Of a DNA stretch of 64,000 nucleotides, positions 35,491 through 46,248 are shown one piece after another. Made by a program: the position numbers and the translations under genes. Under the pieces are notes generated by a model. That model saw only the letters and a program-made list of their open reading frames with translations. It did no database searches and had not been told where the DNA came from. Source of the stretch: Singulisphaera sp. GP187 (GTDB taxonomy: Bacteria; Planctomycetota; Planctomycetia; Isosphaerales; Isosphaeraceae); contig NZ_FSRB01000002.1 of assembly GCF_900129635.1 (NCBI RefSeq), forward strand, positions 1 through 64,000, given 5' to 3'. Position 1 is the first letter of the stretch. Every line of letters starts with the position of its first letter.

Positions 35491-36266
35491 TTCGCCCAGA
35501 CCTTCCACGGCGCCTGGCCGCTGTCCCACAGATCGTTGAGCGCCTTGTATTCGCGGTACGTATCCATCGCGAAGAAGAAGCCGTCGTGGCGGTAAATCAT
35601 CAACTCCCCCTGCTGCGTGAGCCGTTCCAGCGGTTCGCGTTCGAGGATGCAGGAGTCGCCATCGAGATAGTCGAGCAGCCTCCGATTGAAGACGAAGAAC
35701 CCGGCGCTCGACCACCCTTCGATTTGCGGCTTCTCCGCGAAGTTGACCACGCGGTCCGCGCCGTCGACCTCAAGGGCTCCGAACCGAGAGTAAGGCCGGA
35801 TGGCCGTCACGGTCGCGATCCGGCCATGGCTCTTGTGAAACGCGAGGAGCCGGGTGATATCGACGTTAGCGACCCCATCGCCGTAAGTCACCATGAACGT
35901 ATCGCCGTCCAGGTAACGCGCGGCGCGTTGAATCCGGCCGCCGGTCATCGTCTCCTCGCCGGTATCGGCGAGAGTGACGCGGAAGTCCTGCTCCTCATGC
36001 GCATCGTGCAGGGTCACGCTATGCCGTTGCCCCAGGCAGATCGTGAAGTCATTATTCATCGCCTCGTAGTTCAGAAAATAGTCTTTGATCATTTTGCCGC
36101 GATAGCCCAGGCAGAGCACGAACTCCCGGAGTCCGTGGTGGGCAAACAGCTTCATGATATGCCAGAGGATGGGGCGCTGGCCGACTTCCACGAGCGGCTT
36201 GGGACGGAACTCGGTCTCCTCGCGGAGCCGCGTTCCCTGCCCACCGCAAAGTATCAAGACCTTCAT
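35487..36266 (-). CDS. rfbF: Glucose-1-phosphate cytidylyltransferase
   Basis: A 259-residue nucleotidylyltransferase. 'LCGGQGTRLREETEFRPKPL' (residues 6-25) is the RfbF form of the NTP-binding signature. 'LGYRGKMIKDYFLNY' and 'GWSSAGFFVFNRR' are typical of the CTP-specific family. It makes CDP-glucose from CTP and glucose-1-phosphate, the first step of the CDP-3,6-dideoxyhexose route. ATG 36266 is preceded by GGAAGGG. It is the first gene of the long - strand operon; upstream lie a repeated element (36414-36484) and an intrinsic terminator for the preceding unit. Confidence 0.95.
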   Translation of the reverse strand: MKVLILCGGQGTRLREETEFRPKPLVEVGQRPILWHIMKLFAHHGLREFVLCLGYRGKMIKDYFLNYEAMNNDFTICLGQRHSVTLHDAHEEQDFRVTLADTGEETMTGGRIQRAARYLDGDTFMVTYGDGVANVDITRLLAFHKSHGRIATVTAIRPYSRFGALEVDGADRVVNFAEKPQIEGWSSAGFFVFNRRLLDYLDGDSCILEREPLERLTQQGELMIYRHDGFFFAMDTYREYKALNDLWDSGQAPWKVWAK

Positions 36267-36413
36267 GGGCACCCTTCCGAGGCAAGCGAGTCTTGAACTT
36301 CCAAGTCGATTTCTCGACTCCAAAGCGTGCACCTAAACAGTGTTCACGCAACAAGATTATTGATAAGCGGGGCTTTTAACATGGGGTTTGCCGCCTCCCT
36401 CCAAACCGAGTGT

Positions 36414-36488
36414 CCCAAGGCGGTGGAAGCCGTCAGGTGCAACTTACTCCCTCGTCCATTTCATGACTAGGGCAGTTCGCCCCTTCGC
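36414..36488 (-). repeat. Copy B of a dispersed ~71-nt element, upstream of rfbF
   Basis: It matches 22056-22126 at about 54 of 71 positions without gaps. It begins 148 nt upstream of the rfbF ATG, against 137 nt for copy A and the RfbC ATG, in the same orientation relative to the gene. The matching placement suggests a promoter or leader element shared by the two sugar genes; a genome-wide interspersed repeat is the alternative. Confidence 0.55.
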
Positions 36489-36722
36489 CGTTCATCGCCC
36501 AGACCTTCCCCCCGGATCTCACATTCTCTGAATCAACGATCCGCGACGGGGCGAGAAACTCGTTGAAATTTCGGCCCAGCCGTATCCCCTCGGCCCATTG
36601 TCGATCCCTCGAACTCGCGCCGACCCCGAGGGAATTACGGCCGGTCCGGCCGTGCCACTGCAAACAAGCCCGTTGCGGAAACCGCGAATATCCTCGGTCC
36701 TTTGGCTCTGGCGCAGATCATT

Positions 36723-36796
36723 AAAAAAAACAACGGCGAGCCTGGCCGTCTCACCGTTCGCTTCGTTGCCGAAGGGCGGGAAGGCCAAGCTCGCCG
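36723..36796 (-). terminator. Intrinsic (Rho-independent) terminator
   Basis: The arms at 36734-36747 and 36783-36796 pair at 13 of 14 positions (CGGCGAGC core). An inner loop can fold further, and on the minus strand the stem is followed after three bases by eight T (A run at 36723-36730). This is the standard intrinsic terminator layout for - strand transcripts. It should end transcription coming from the glycosyltransferase at 37240-38346 and so isolate the rfbF operon. Confidence 0.75.
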
Positions 36797-37239
36797 ATAA
36801 CGGCGAACGACGAGTCCGGCGCCTCAAGTCCGACGCCCGCACGGGGATCGTCGCACTCGGGCCGCCAATTTGTTGGCGTAATCAATTCTTGTCAGACTGA
36901 GGACATGCGATCACCCACCGGCCTCGAAGCCCCCCTGCTGGCCCACTCGGTCTGCAATGCACGTCCGGCGCAGCCAAAGCCAGGGTAGTCGGTCATGACA
37001 GTGGCGAACGGCGGTCGGCCGCCCAGGCCGCGCTCAAGTCGACGACGCGAACGGCGGCCGGTCGGCCAGAGGCCCGCCAGGATCTCCGCGACCCCCGCCT
37101 CGAACAGAACTCGGAACTCCCCGGAACGTATATCGCGTTGCGGCATAAACACAATCACAAGCATCGACGAGACCAAATTCCCAAAGGACGCCATTCGCCC
37201 GATCGATGAGCTCGTCAACCGTCTCCAGCGGCGTTCCGG

Positions 37240-38346
37240 TCAGTCCAGCAGCGGAGCGAGCGCCTCGCGGAATCGAGTGACAAAGTGTTCTTCCAGGAAC
37301 ATCCCATTCACGCGAGCCCGGGCCGACCGCCCGATCGTCCCGGCCAGGTCGGGGTCGGAGAGCAACGGGATCGCGGCCGCGGCGATCTGCGGGCCGGTCG
37401 CCTCATCGACCAGAACGACCCCAGAGCCCTGGGGAAACAACTCCTCGATCACGGTTCCCCGCAGGCCCAAGACGGGGAGGCCGGCCACTGCGGCTTCGAC
37501 CGCGACCAGGCCAAAGCCTTCTTGTCGCGAGGGAAAGAGAAAGAGGCGACTCGACCGGTAAAGGGAATCTCGCTCGGAGTTACTGATCCATCCCCGGAAT
37601 TCGACGCCGGAAATCCCCTCCTTTTCGACGCGCTGCTGGAGGCGGGGGCGATCATCTCCCCCACCGACGATGATCAGCCTGGCTTGCGGGACAGCGAGGC
37701 GGATCTTCGGCCAGGCGTCGAGGATCGGGTCATGTCCCTTGAGTCGCTCACTGGCATTCATCCGCCCCACGATCAGCGCAATCGGTTCGCGGGGAACTTC
37801 AGGACCCGCGGGCGTGCCAGTCCGCACACCGAGCCAGACGACCCGAGCGTCCGGCAGCCAAGGGTTGGACTTACGCGCAAGCTCCAGCGTGGTGGCCGAG
37901 ATGGTCATCTTCAGGTCAGCACCAAGGATCGCCACTTTGCGAGGCTCATCGAGCTGCCGCCAAGCCTCGGTGCCGTAGAAGAAAAGGCCGTACCGGATCC
38001 CCCGCAGTCCAGGCACCTTGGCATGGATCTGAGCCAGGTCGATGTGTTCGTACAGAATGAAATCGGGTCGGCGAAGGCCTCCCCAGAAGGCTCTTGCGAA
38101 CAGGTAGGCGAGCCGTAACGGCCGAGGCCAGCGCAAGTGATGGCGCCAGACCGTCAGATCGACGTCCGGTTCGAGTGCGTCGACGACCATCTGCGTGACG
38201 ACCCCGATCCCTCCGAAGGCCGGCCCGAGTCCCGAGCTCACCAGAACGATCCGAGGCCGCTTCGAAGGCTGGCGCGAGGCGACGGAGTTCCCCTCCCGTG
38301 GGGAAACCTCCGCCCTTAACCGCTCCGGTACAGGAGTGAGATCCAA
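37240..38346 (-). CDS. Glycosyltransferase, GT4 family
   Basis: A 368-residue GT-B enzyme. The N-terminal half has 'IVLVSSGLGPAFGGIGVVTQ', the C-terminal half 'IALIVGRMNASERLKGHDPI', 'ARLIIVGGGDDRPRL', and the donor site 'SRQEGFGLVAVEAAVAGLPV' with the E-x7-E pair. It adds a hexose-type sugar from an NDP or GDP donor to the growing lipid-linked glycan (family knowledge); the specific linkage is unknown. ATG 38346 opens the frame, although a later start just before 'RIVLVSSG' is possible since the first 30 residues are not conserved in character. It is the last gene of the assembly block before the terminator. Confidence 0.9.
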   Translation of the reverse strand: MDLTPVPERLRAEVSPREGNSVASRQPSKRPRIVLVSSGLGPAFGGIGVVTQMVVDALEPDVDLTVWRHHLRWPRPLRLAYLFARAFWGGLRRPDFILYEHIDLAQIHAKVPGLRGIRYGLFFYGTEAWRQLDEPRKVAILGADLKMTISATTLELARKSNPWLPDARVVWLGVRTGTPAGPEVPREPIALIVGRMNASERLKGHDPILDAWPKIRLAVPQARLIIVGGGDDRPRLQQRVEKEGISGVEFRGWISNSERDSLYRSSRLFLFPSRQEGFGLVAVEAAVAGLPVLGLRGTVIEELFPQGSGVVLVDEATGPQIAAAAIPLLSDPDLAGTIGRSARARVNGMFLEEHFVTRFREALAPLLD

Positions 38347-38442
38347 TGAGAACTCCTGGCGTTTTACTTCCGCCGATTGAGGATCAGGAAACGAAGAGCC
38401 GCGAGGCGCTCCTGAGGGGCCTCAGCGACCCTGCTGGGACTG

Positions 38443-39177
38443 TTACCGGGCAATGATCTCGTCGACTTGCTCCAACGGCGACCCATCGAGGCTCTCGAGA
38501 CGATAGCCCAGAGACCCCAAGAATTGGCAGCATTGGGAGTGGATGTCCTTGCCATGCGTCGCGAGGAAGATCGTCGGCCGGTGCTGAGCGAGGATTGTCG
38601 CCGCCCCTTTCAGAGCGCCGAGCTCGGCTCCCTCAATGTCCATCTTGATCAGGTTCGGCACAGGAACCTCACCCTGAGCGACGAGCGTATCGAGGGTCAC
38701 GGAACGGGTGGAACGTCCCCCAGAGGGATCGACCTTGCCCGTAAACCGCGTCGGCCCTTCGAGGAACGTGATCGTGCCATCGTGGTCGGACACCGCGGCC
38801 TCAAACATCGACACATTCCCGAATTTATTGAGATCGATGTGCCTTCTCAGGAAGGCCGCATTCTCGGGGAACGGTTCGAAGGCGGCGACATGGCCACTCT
38901 CACCGACCAATTGCGACGCGAGCAGCGTATAGAAACCGACGTGCGCTCCGACGTCGAAAACGGTGCCTCCCACGGGAACGTGCTTAATAAACAGCTTCTG
39001 TTTGGCATGTTCATAAGAACCGAGCCAGCATCCGTGATCGCTCGAGCCGACGATCCATTTCTTACCTTTGAGCGGGCCCTGGAGAATCGGTACGGTCGTA
39101 CCTCGTGGGAGCAAGCGCAGAGGCAGGCGGAGGATCTTGCCGAGCGCCGTCTCGGACGTAATGCGCGAAAAGTTCAT
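38443..39177 (-). CDS. FkbM family methyltransferase
   Basis: A 244-residue protein with 'TVFDVGAHVGFYTLLASQLV' as SAM loop, 'AAFEPFPENAAFLRRH' as the acidic strand, and the FkbM signature 'LIKMDIEGAELGALKGA'. The N-terminal 'KKWIVGSSDHGCWLGSYE' is a common leader in this subgroup. It probably O-methylates a sugar of the polymer (inference). It lies 96 bp upstream of the GT4 gene and 243 bp downstream of the Gfo/Idh gene, all on one strand. Confidence 0.88.
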   Translation of the reverse strand: MNFSRITSETALGKILRLPLRLLPRGTTVPILQGPLKGKKWIVGSSDHGCWLGSYEHAKQKLFIKHVPVGGTVFDVGAHVGFYTLLASQLVGESGHVAAFEPFPENAAFLRRHIDLNKFGNVSMFEAAVSDHDGTITFLEGPTRFTGKVDPSGGRSTRSVTLDTLVAQGEVPVPNLIKMDIEGAELGALKGAATILAQHRPTIFLATHGKDIHSQCCQFLGSLGYRLESLDGSPLEQVDEIIAR

Positions 39178-39420
39178 GGTTTCCTCAGTGGCTGACTCAA
39201 TACGCTTGGTGACGCGGCCCCTCGATACCGGACGACTGGGCCCGGGAACAGGAGTTCCTTGTACCTGCCTTGTTCGATCCTCGAAGCGGTCCTGGATCGT
39301 CTGCCACTCGCGTCCGCGAGGGCGAGTTCGTGGTCGCGGAGCCGTCGGATCACGGCCTCAACCGAAGCCAGCTTCTCACATTCCGTCAGTCCGAGGCAGG
39401 GTCGCTTACGCGCGCACCGG

Positions 39421-41022
39421 TCAGGTCCTGGCCGCGCAGATCCTGGTCAACTCGTCTTCGAGGTCCAGCATGGTCTGTGTCGAGACCTGGACCGACTTCA
39501 CGCTATCCCCGACGCCCCCTTTGCTGATCCTTCGCGTGATCTCTCGATACATTTCCTTGTACACCGAAAGTTTGTTGATCGAGTGCTTCCGGAGAACCTG
39601 TCGGGACGACTCGGCGAAGTAGCGGCTCCCGTTGGTGATCGTGGCAGTCGCCCCGTTGGCCCGAAACTCGACATGTTCTTGGATACCGATTCGACTGCTG
39701 CCTCGGTCGGTGAGCGTCATCGAGAACGACGCCCCGTTTTCCAAGTCGAGAAGCGCCGTCATCGAGTTGTCGGCGGCCAGCCAGAGGGCCTGTTTGATCG
39801 GCCTGCTGTAATTGTTCAGAAACAGAAAGTGGTCGATCCAGTGACATCCATTGGAAACCAGGCGACTCCGTGATCGCGGCCAGTTGTACCAGTGCTTCTC
39901 CGGCAGAGGGATTTCAAAGACGAGGGAATGACACGAGACGGGCTCACCCCGCGCGACCCGAAGGTCTTCGCGGATGGAGCTGTTGAAGACAAGATAGCGC
40001 TTCTGGAAGCAAGCAAAGAGACTGGCCTTCGTGGTCTCCATGGCTTTCAGGAGCCGGCTCAACTGCGCGGCATCGGTCGCGAGCGGCTTCTCCACCACGG
40101 CGTGAATCCCCTGATTCAAAGCGTGGACCGCAAGATCGGCATGCGTGTGGTGGTAGCCGGCGATAAAGTAAACATCGGCCGATTCGTCGGCCCGCGCGAT
40201 CGGCGAGGTGTCACAGGCGTAGGGAAACGACGCGATCAGGCCGAGCTGGGTTGGATCCAGCTCGTGGACCGTCTCCACGCGGATTCCGGAGTCGATATTG
40301 GGAATGAGAGACGTCTTGGCATAATTGCCAAGTCCGAAGACGACCGCGCGGCGACTCGGCGTTGCCGTGGAATCGGCCGCCGGCATTGCGGGTTGGGGTT
40401 GGGATCGCTCGCTGGTCTCACGAGGGGGAACTTCAAGAGTCCGAGTGGCTCCAGGGCCTTGGAGCAGCTTGTCTTCGATCCCTTCCAGGAAGACCTCGAT
40501 CGCTTCTCGTTCGATGCCGATGCCGGAATCGCTGCTCCAACCCGCCCAATCCTTCCAGGATCGCGTTCCCTCGAGTTCCTGATCGAACTCGCCGTAATGG
40601 ATGGTCCCATCGCGCAGCCAGGATTCGGCCTTCTGCCAGCGCTCCGGCGAAATCCGCCGGATGAGCGCGTCGTTCAACACGACCCGATCGACGCACCTGG
40701 GATGGAAGGGGGCCAGGAAGACGACAGGGTCCGACTGCGCGAACGTGTCCCCCCGCGTGTCGAGCACACGACCCAGACCGCAGGAGACGTGCTTCATGTT
40801 GCGCACCCGCTCACGCGTGCGCGAGAGAATCTTCCGGAGGACCAGTCTTGGACCGATCTCAGGGAGATAATTATGGATCAGTCGCCAATCGAACGGTCGC
40901 TTGATGAACGCATTGTCGACCACCCCGAGGTTCTGCCAGGTCGCAACCGCGATTCGAGTCTCGCCTTCGCCACACGCGTAATCGAGGTATCCTCCCTTCC
41001 ACTCCCGCCCAAGCACGAACAC
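39421..41022 (-). CDS. Gfo/Idh/MocA oxidoreductase with an unrecognised ~210-residue N-terminal domain
   Basis: A 533-residue protein. From about residue 225 it is a standard Gfo/Idh/MocA NAD(P)-dependent oxidoreductase: 'RAVVFGLGNYAKTSLIPNI', 'YFIAGYHHTHADLAVHAL', the catalytic 'VVEKPLATD', and 'SNGCHWIDHFLFLNN'. The first 210 residues ('FDWRLIHNYLPEIGPRLVLR', 'FLAPFHPRCVDRVVLNDALI', 'TRSWKDWAGWSSDSG') form a domain I cannot name, joined by a Pro/Ser/Thr-rich linker. Members oxidise or reduce sugar or inositol rings, here perhaps a nucleotide sugar. The pairing recalls the bi-domain oxidoreductase at 58-60 kb, but the N-terminal partner is different. Confidence 0.82.
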   Translation of the reverse strand: MFVLGREWKGGYLDYACGEGETRIAVATWQNLGVVDNAFIKRPFDWRLIHNYLPEIGPRLVLRKILSRTRERVRNMKHVSCGLGRVLDTRGDTFAQSDPVVFLAPFHPRCVDRVVLNDALIRRISPERWQKAESWLRDGTIHYGEFDQELEGTRSWKDWAGWSSDSGIGIEREAIEVFLEGIEDKLLQGPGATRTLEVPPRETSERSQPQPAMPAADSTATPSRRAVVFGLGNYAKTSLIPNIDSGIRVETVHELDPTQLGLIASFPYACDTSPIARADESADVYFIAGYHHTHADLAVHALNQGIHAVVEKPLATDAAQLSRLLKAMETTKASLFACFQKRYLVFNSSIREDLRVARGEPVSCHSLVFEIPLPEKHWYNWPRSRSRLVSNGCHWIDHFLFLNNYSRPIKQALWLAADNSMTALLDLENGASFSMTLTDRGSSRIGIQEHVEFRANGATATITNGSRYFAESSRQVLRKHSINKLSVYKEMYREITRRISKGGVGDSVKSVQVSTQTMLDLEDELTRICAART

Positions 41023-41104
41023 GATCCCTCCTCCAAGTCAAACTTGTGTGGCGACGACCGAGGCCCGGCCGATTCGCGTCCTCGAGAAGTGCGCAGGCCA
41101 GCAT

Positions 41105-41754
41105 TCAGTACGAGAGTCGATAAAAGAGGGTCTTGATGAATTCCGCAAAGTAAAGCACCAATCCCTCCTCGGTGTGATACCAGTTCGCTTCGTGGAACGC
41201 TGGATGGTCCGCGGCGGCCATGCGGATGTCGATGTTCAGGCCCCGTAGCGACCGGCGGAAGATCCAGCGGCCTCGCGCCGTGTGGAAGGCGGTGGTGACG
41301 ATGGTGACCCGCCGGATCGGCTGGGTCCGGGCGTAGGCGCGGACCCGGATCGCCTCATCGCGGGTGCTCTTGACCTTGCCGCCGGGGAGAATCTGAACGG
41401 CCGCGGCTGGAACGCCCTCGTCGACGAGATACTGCCGCGTCAATTCCGACTCGTCGAGCTTCAGAACCGGCTGCACGCCCGACTCGGCCAGGAGGATGAT
41501 CGGGGCCAGGCCCCGGCGGTAGAGCTCGAGCGCCTTCCGCGGCCGATGGTCCGCGCCTCCAAGCAGGAGGATCAGGGCATCGGAGGGAGCCGGATTGTCG
41601 ACGCGGAACTGATTCGCGAATCCAACCAGCAGGGGACGGTGCGCCAGTGCCAGCACGACGACGATCAAGCCCAGGACGGCGCCCCCCCCGCGGACCGATC
41701 GCCACAAGGAACGTCGCGATACCGGGGCCGGGGCCGGCGTTGGGGTAGGCTCAC

Positions 41755-41758
<4 letters not shown>
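41105..41758 (-). CDS. YdcF/SanA-like (DUF218) membrane-anchored protein
   Basis: A 217-residue protein with one N-terminal membrane segment ('VLGLIVVVLALAHRPLLVGF', about 28-47) and a DUF218 domain: 'SDALILLLGGADHRPRKALE' (59-78) with the family's Gly-Gly-Gly/Asp start, 'STRDEAIRVRAYA', and 'VTIVTTAFHTARGRWIFRR'. Family members (YdcF, ElyC, SanA) influence envelope polymer synthesis and are often found in exopolysaccharide loci. The biochemical activity is not established. The start is a TTG overlapping the stop of asnB by three bases, so it is translated from the same message. Confidence 0.85.
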
Positions 41759-43715
<1,957 letters not shown>

Positions 43716-43716
<1 letters not shown>

Positions 43717-44864
43717 TAGATGCCACTCCTGACCCAGGCCGGGGGAGTGCCCCCTCCCACGACCCAGAGGTAGGTCTCATGCATCATCTGCCCCATCCGA
43801 TTCCAGGAGAAATCCTTCTCCATCCAGTCGCGCCCCCGCTGGCCCATGGCGCGAAGGGCGTCGGGAGGCTGGGCCAGCGCGTCGCGGAGCGACTCGGTCA
43901 GCGGGTCTTGGCCGAACTCGATCCACCAACCGCAACGGTTCGCCTCCACCCCGGCCCAGGGAGCCCGGCGGGTGACGATGACCGGCACCTCGTAGGCGAG
44001 GGCCTCGGCCACGGACATTCCGAAGTTCTCGAAATGCGTGGGCAGAACGAAGAGGTCCGCCCGTCGGAAGGCCTCGGCCTTCCGTTCCCCGAACAAGGCG
44101 CCGTGGAAGGCGACGCGCTCGGCACCAATCTCCCGCGCCAGCCCCTCCAACTCCGCCTGGTAACCCTTCTGGTCTTCCCCGCCCACGATGTCCAGGGTCC
44201 AGTCCGGGGCCGTGTCCTGAACGCTCCGCCAGGATCGGATCAAGAAATCCAATCCTTTGGAGGGATGGACCCTGCTCAGGTAGAGCAACCGCCGGGGCCC
44301 GTCCGCGGCGCGCCTGGCGACGACCCGATCCGGGAGCGTGACCCCGTTGGGGATGACCGCGATTGGGGCGCGGAGGCCGAAGTCACGCATGTCCTGGGCC
44401 TCCGCTTCGGAGGTGGCATGGAGAAGGGCGGCCTGCCGCACCGCCCGACCCTGGCAAGCCAGCCAGATGCTCCGCTTGCGAAGGCTCGACCGCTTCAGGG
44501 CCCAGGGCGAAAACGACCCGCGCGGCGAGACGACCACCTGGCACTTCGTCTTCCGGGCCGCCCACGACGGATAGACGTTGGGCATCTGCCAGAGACCGTG
44601 GACATGGATGATGTCGGCCGTCGCGACCGCCGCGTACAGAGCTCGCCGCATGGCCGGCGAGATGCCCAGGCGGGGATGCGGGAAACGCCACTGAGGATGA
44701 ACGACGAGCCGGATCCGGCGCGCCAGCGCTTCGGGGGCCGGAGCCACCACATGCAGGGTCGACCGCGCCCCACTCGCCTCGAGCGCTCCGCAGAGCGCCG
44801 GGACCGACTGAGCAGGGCCACCGACCTTTTCATCGACGGTGTACGTGACCTGGATCGTTTCCAT
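43716..44864 (-). CDS. Glycosyltransferase, GT4-like
   Basis: A 382-residue GT-B glycosyltransferase: 'DEKVGGPAQSVPALCGAL' near the N-terminus (acceptor-side loop), 'ADIIHVHGLWQMPN', 'RLLYLSRVHPSKGLDFLI', and the donor site 'PTHFENFGMSVAEALAYEVP' with E-x7-E. 'HGLWQ' is common in exopolysaccharide GT4 enzymes. It should extend the lipid-linked repeat unit. Start and stop are interlocked with the neighbours: its TAA overlaps the asnB ATG, and its ATG lies on the stop of the preceding GT2. Confidence 0.92.
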
Positions 44865-45913
44865 CAGGCTGCCCCGCCTGTTCCGCTGTCCTCGACGGCG
44901 ATCGCGCCGCGATGAGCCGGCGGAGGACCCATCCAGGATTCAGGCGGCTGCGACGCGGGCAGATTCGTGGTCGCGAGCTTGCGAATGAGTCGAGAAGGGG
45001 CATCGACCAAAAGGAAGGGGATCCCGGCCGCGAAGTTCCCGTGCTTGATCAAAAGTTTCCCCAACGCATTGGCGTAGGTGTGGTGCCCGCGCAGGTGCTC
45101 GAGCACATAATTCGCGAGGTAGCGGGCGGTGAGCCGGGCTGTCAGTCCCTGGTAACGCCGCCACTCACGCCCGAACGGTGGCCTCGGCCGGTAGATTGCG
45201 TCGGGGATCTCGAACCAGTCCTGAACATCCCAGAGTTTGAGCGGGTTGACGGAAGAACTCGACTCAGGTTGGGTACGGCCGTAAAAGAGAGGCGCGTCGG
45301 AGTGGAGATAATCGCCGACACGGCAAAGCCGCGCGGCCAGGTCGTAGTCGGCCGCGTAGAGAAGCGTGTCGTTGTATCCACCGACTTCGCGGTAAGACGA
45401 TGCGCGGATGAAGAAGCTGGAGTGCCCCCCGAACCCCTCGGCTCGCGCCATCTGGTCGAGCATCTGCTCTCCGCGAATCAAGGAAACCGGCGATCCGAAC
45501 AAGAACTGAACGTGCGATGCAACGCCCGCCTCGTTCGTCTGGATCACAGCCGAGGTGGCGATCGTCGCACTCGGAAATTCTTCCATGAGCCCAGAGAGCA
45601 CCTCGAGACACCGCGGTGCCATCCAGTCGTCCGAGCAGAGCATCTTCAAGTAGCGGCCAGTCCCGGTTTCGGCGGCCCGCTTGACGTTCCCGTTCATCCC
45701 CAGTCGGCGCTCGTTGCGGACGTAGCGAATTCTGGGATCCGCGGCCGCGTAGCGGCGGACGACCTCCTCCGTATGATCCGTGGAGCAGTCGTCGCAGATC
45801 ACGAGTTCCCAGTCGGTGAGCGTCTGGTCCATGACGCTCCGAATACAGTCATCGATGAACCGGGCATAGTTATAGGTGGGAACGCAGACTGAAATCAGTG
45901 GCGTTCGGCTCAT
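44864..45913 (-). CDS. Glycosyltransferase family 2
   Basis: A 349-residue GT-A enzyme that starts 'SRTPLISVCVPTYNYARFID' (2-21), with 'VICDDCSTDHTEEV' binding the nucleotide and 'KMLCSDDWMAPRC' containing the metal-binding acidic pair. The C-terminal extension ends in a Pro-rich tail. It transfers a single sugar with inversion, typically within the repeat unit of a capsule or exopolysaccharide. ATG 45913 has GAGAAGG upstream; the frame is open to 45988 but lacks family character there. Confidence 0.9.
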   Translation of the reverse strand: MSRTPLISVCVPTYNYARFIDDCIRSVMDQTLTDWELVICDDCSTDHTEEVVRRYAAADPRIRYVRNERRLGMNGNVKRAAETGTGRYLKMLCSDDWMAPRCLEVLSGLMEEFPSATIATSAVIQTNEAGVASHVQFLFGSPVSLIRGEQMLDQMARAEGFGGHSSFFIRASSYREVGGYNDTLLYAADYDLAARLCRVGDYLHSDAPLFYGRTQPESSSSVNPLKLWDVQDWFEIPDAIYRPRPPFGREWRRYQGLTARLTARYLANYVLEHLRGHHTYANALGKLLIKHGNFAAGIPFLLVDAPSRLIRKLATTNLPASQPPESWMGPPPAHRGAIAVEDSGTGGAA

Positions 45914-46248
45914 AATTCGGATGCCCTTCTCAAGCAGCAAAGTTGGACCCGACCCACCGAGGCAATGTCCGCCAACGTGGCCGACCAAAGGCCTCCGTGA
46001 TCACGCGAGAAACTCACGGCTCAACCATGCCGTGCAGGAAGACATCTTCGCTCGGGTGAGCATTAACGTCCCAAATTGGTTCGTCCGGCAAGTTCTCTGA
46101 CGTCGCCCCCGCGTGGCAATCGTGTCGGGTGGGCACGGCCCCCTTACAAAACGGAATCGGTCAATTCCAGGGCCAAAAGACTTGCCGGATGCACCACTCC
46201 GGCGGAGACTGTCCAAACTTCAGGTCATCGGAGCGCCGGGGAGTGTCT
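45914..46248. other. Intergenic region, nothing recognised
   Basis: A 335-bp gap between two - strand genes. It holds no plausible coding sequence and no obvious terminator. The gap suggests that an extra promoter for the GT2-GT4-asnB group could lie here. Confidence 0.4.

Larger units (their letters stand above)
36267..37239. other. 0.97-kb intergenic region: leader of the rfbF operon plus terminator of the upstream block
   Basis: No gene was recognised. It contains copy B of the dispersed element (36414-36484), a textbook intrinsic terminator on the - strand (36723-36796), and an AT-richer stretch at 36330-36375 that may contain the rfbF promoter. The remainder (36800-37240) shows no structure I can name. 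Confidence 0.55.
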
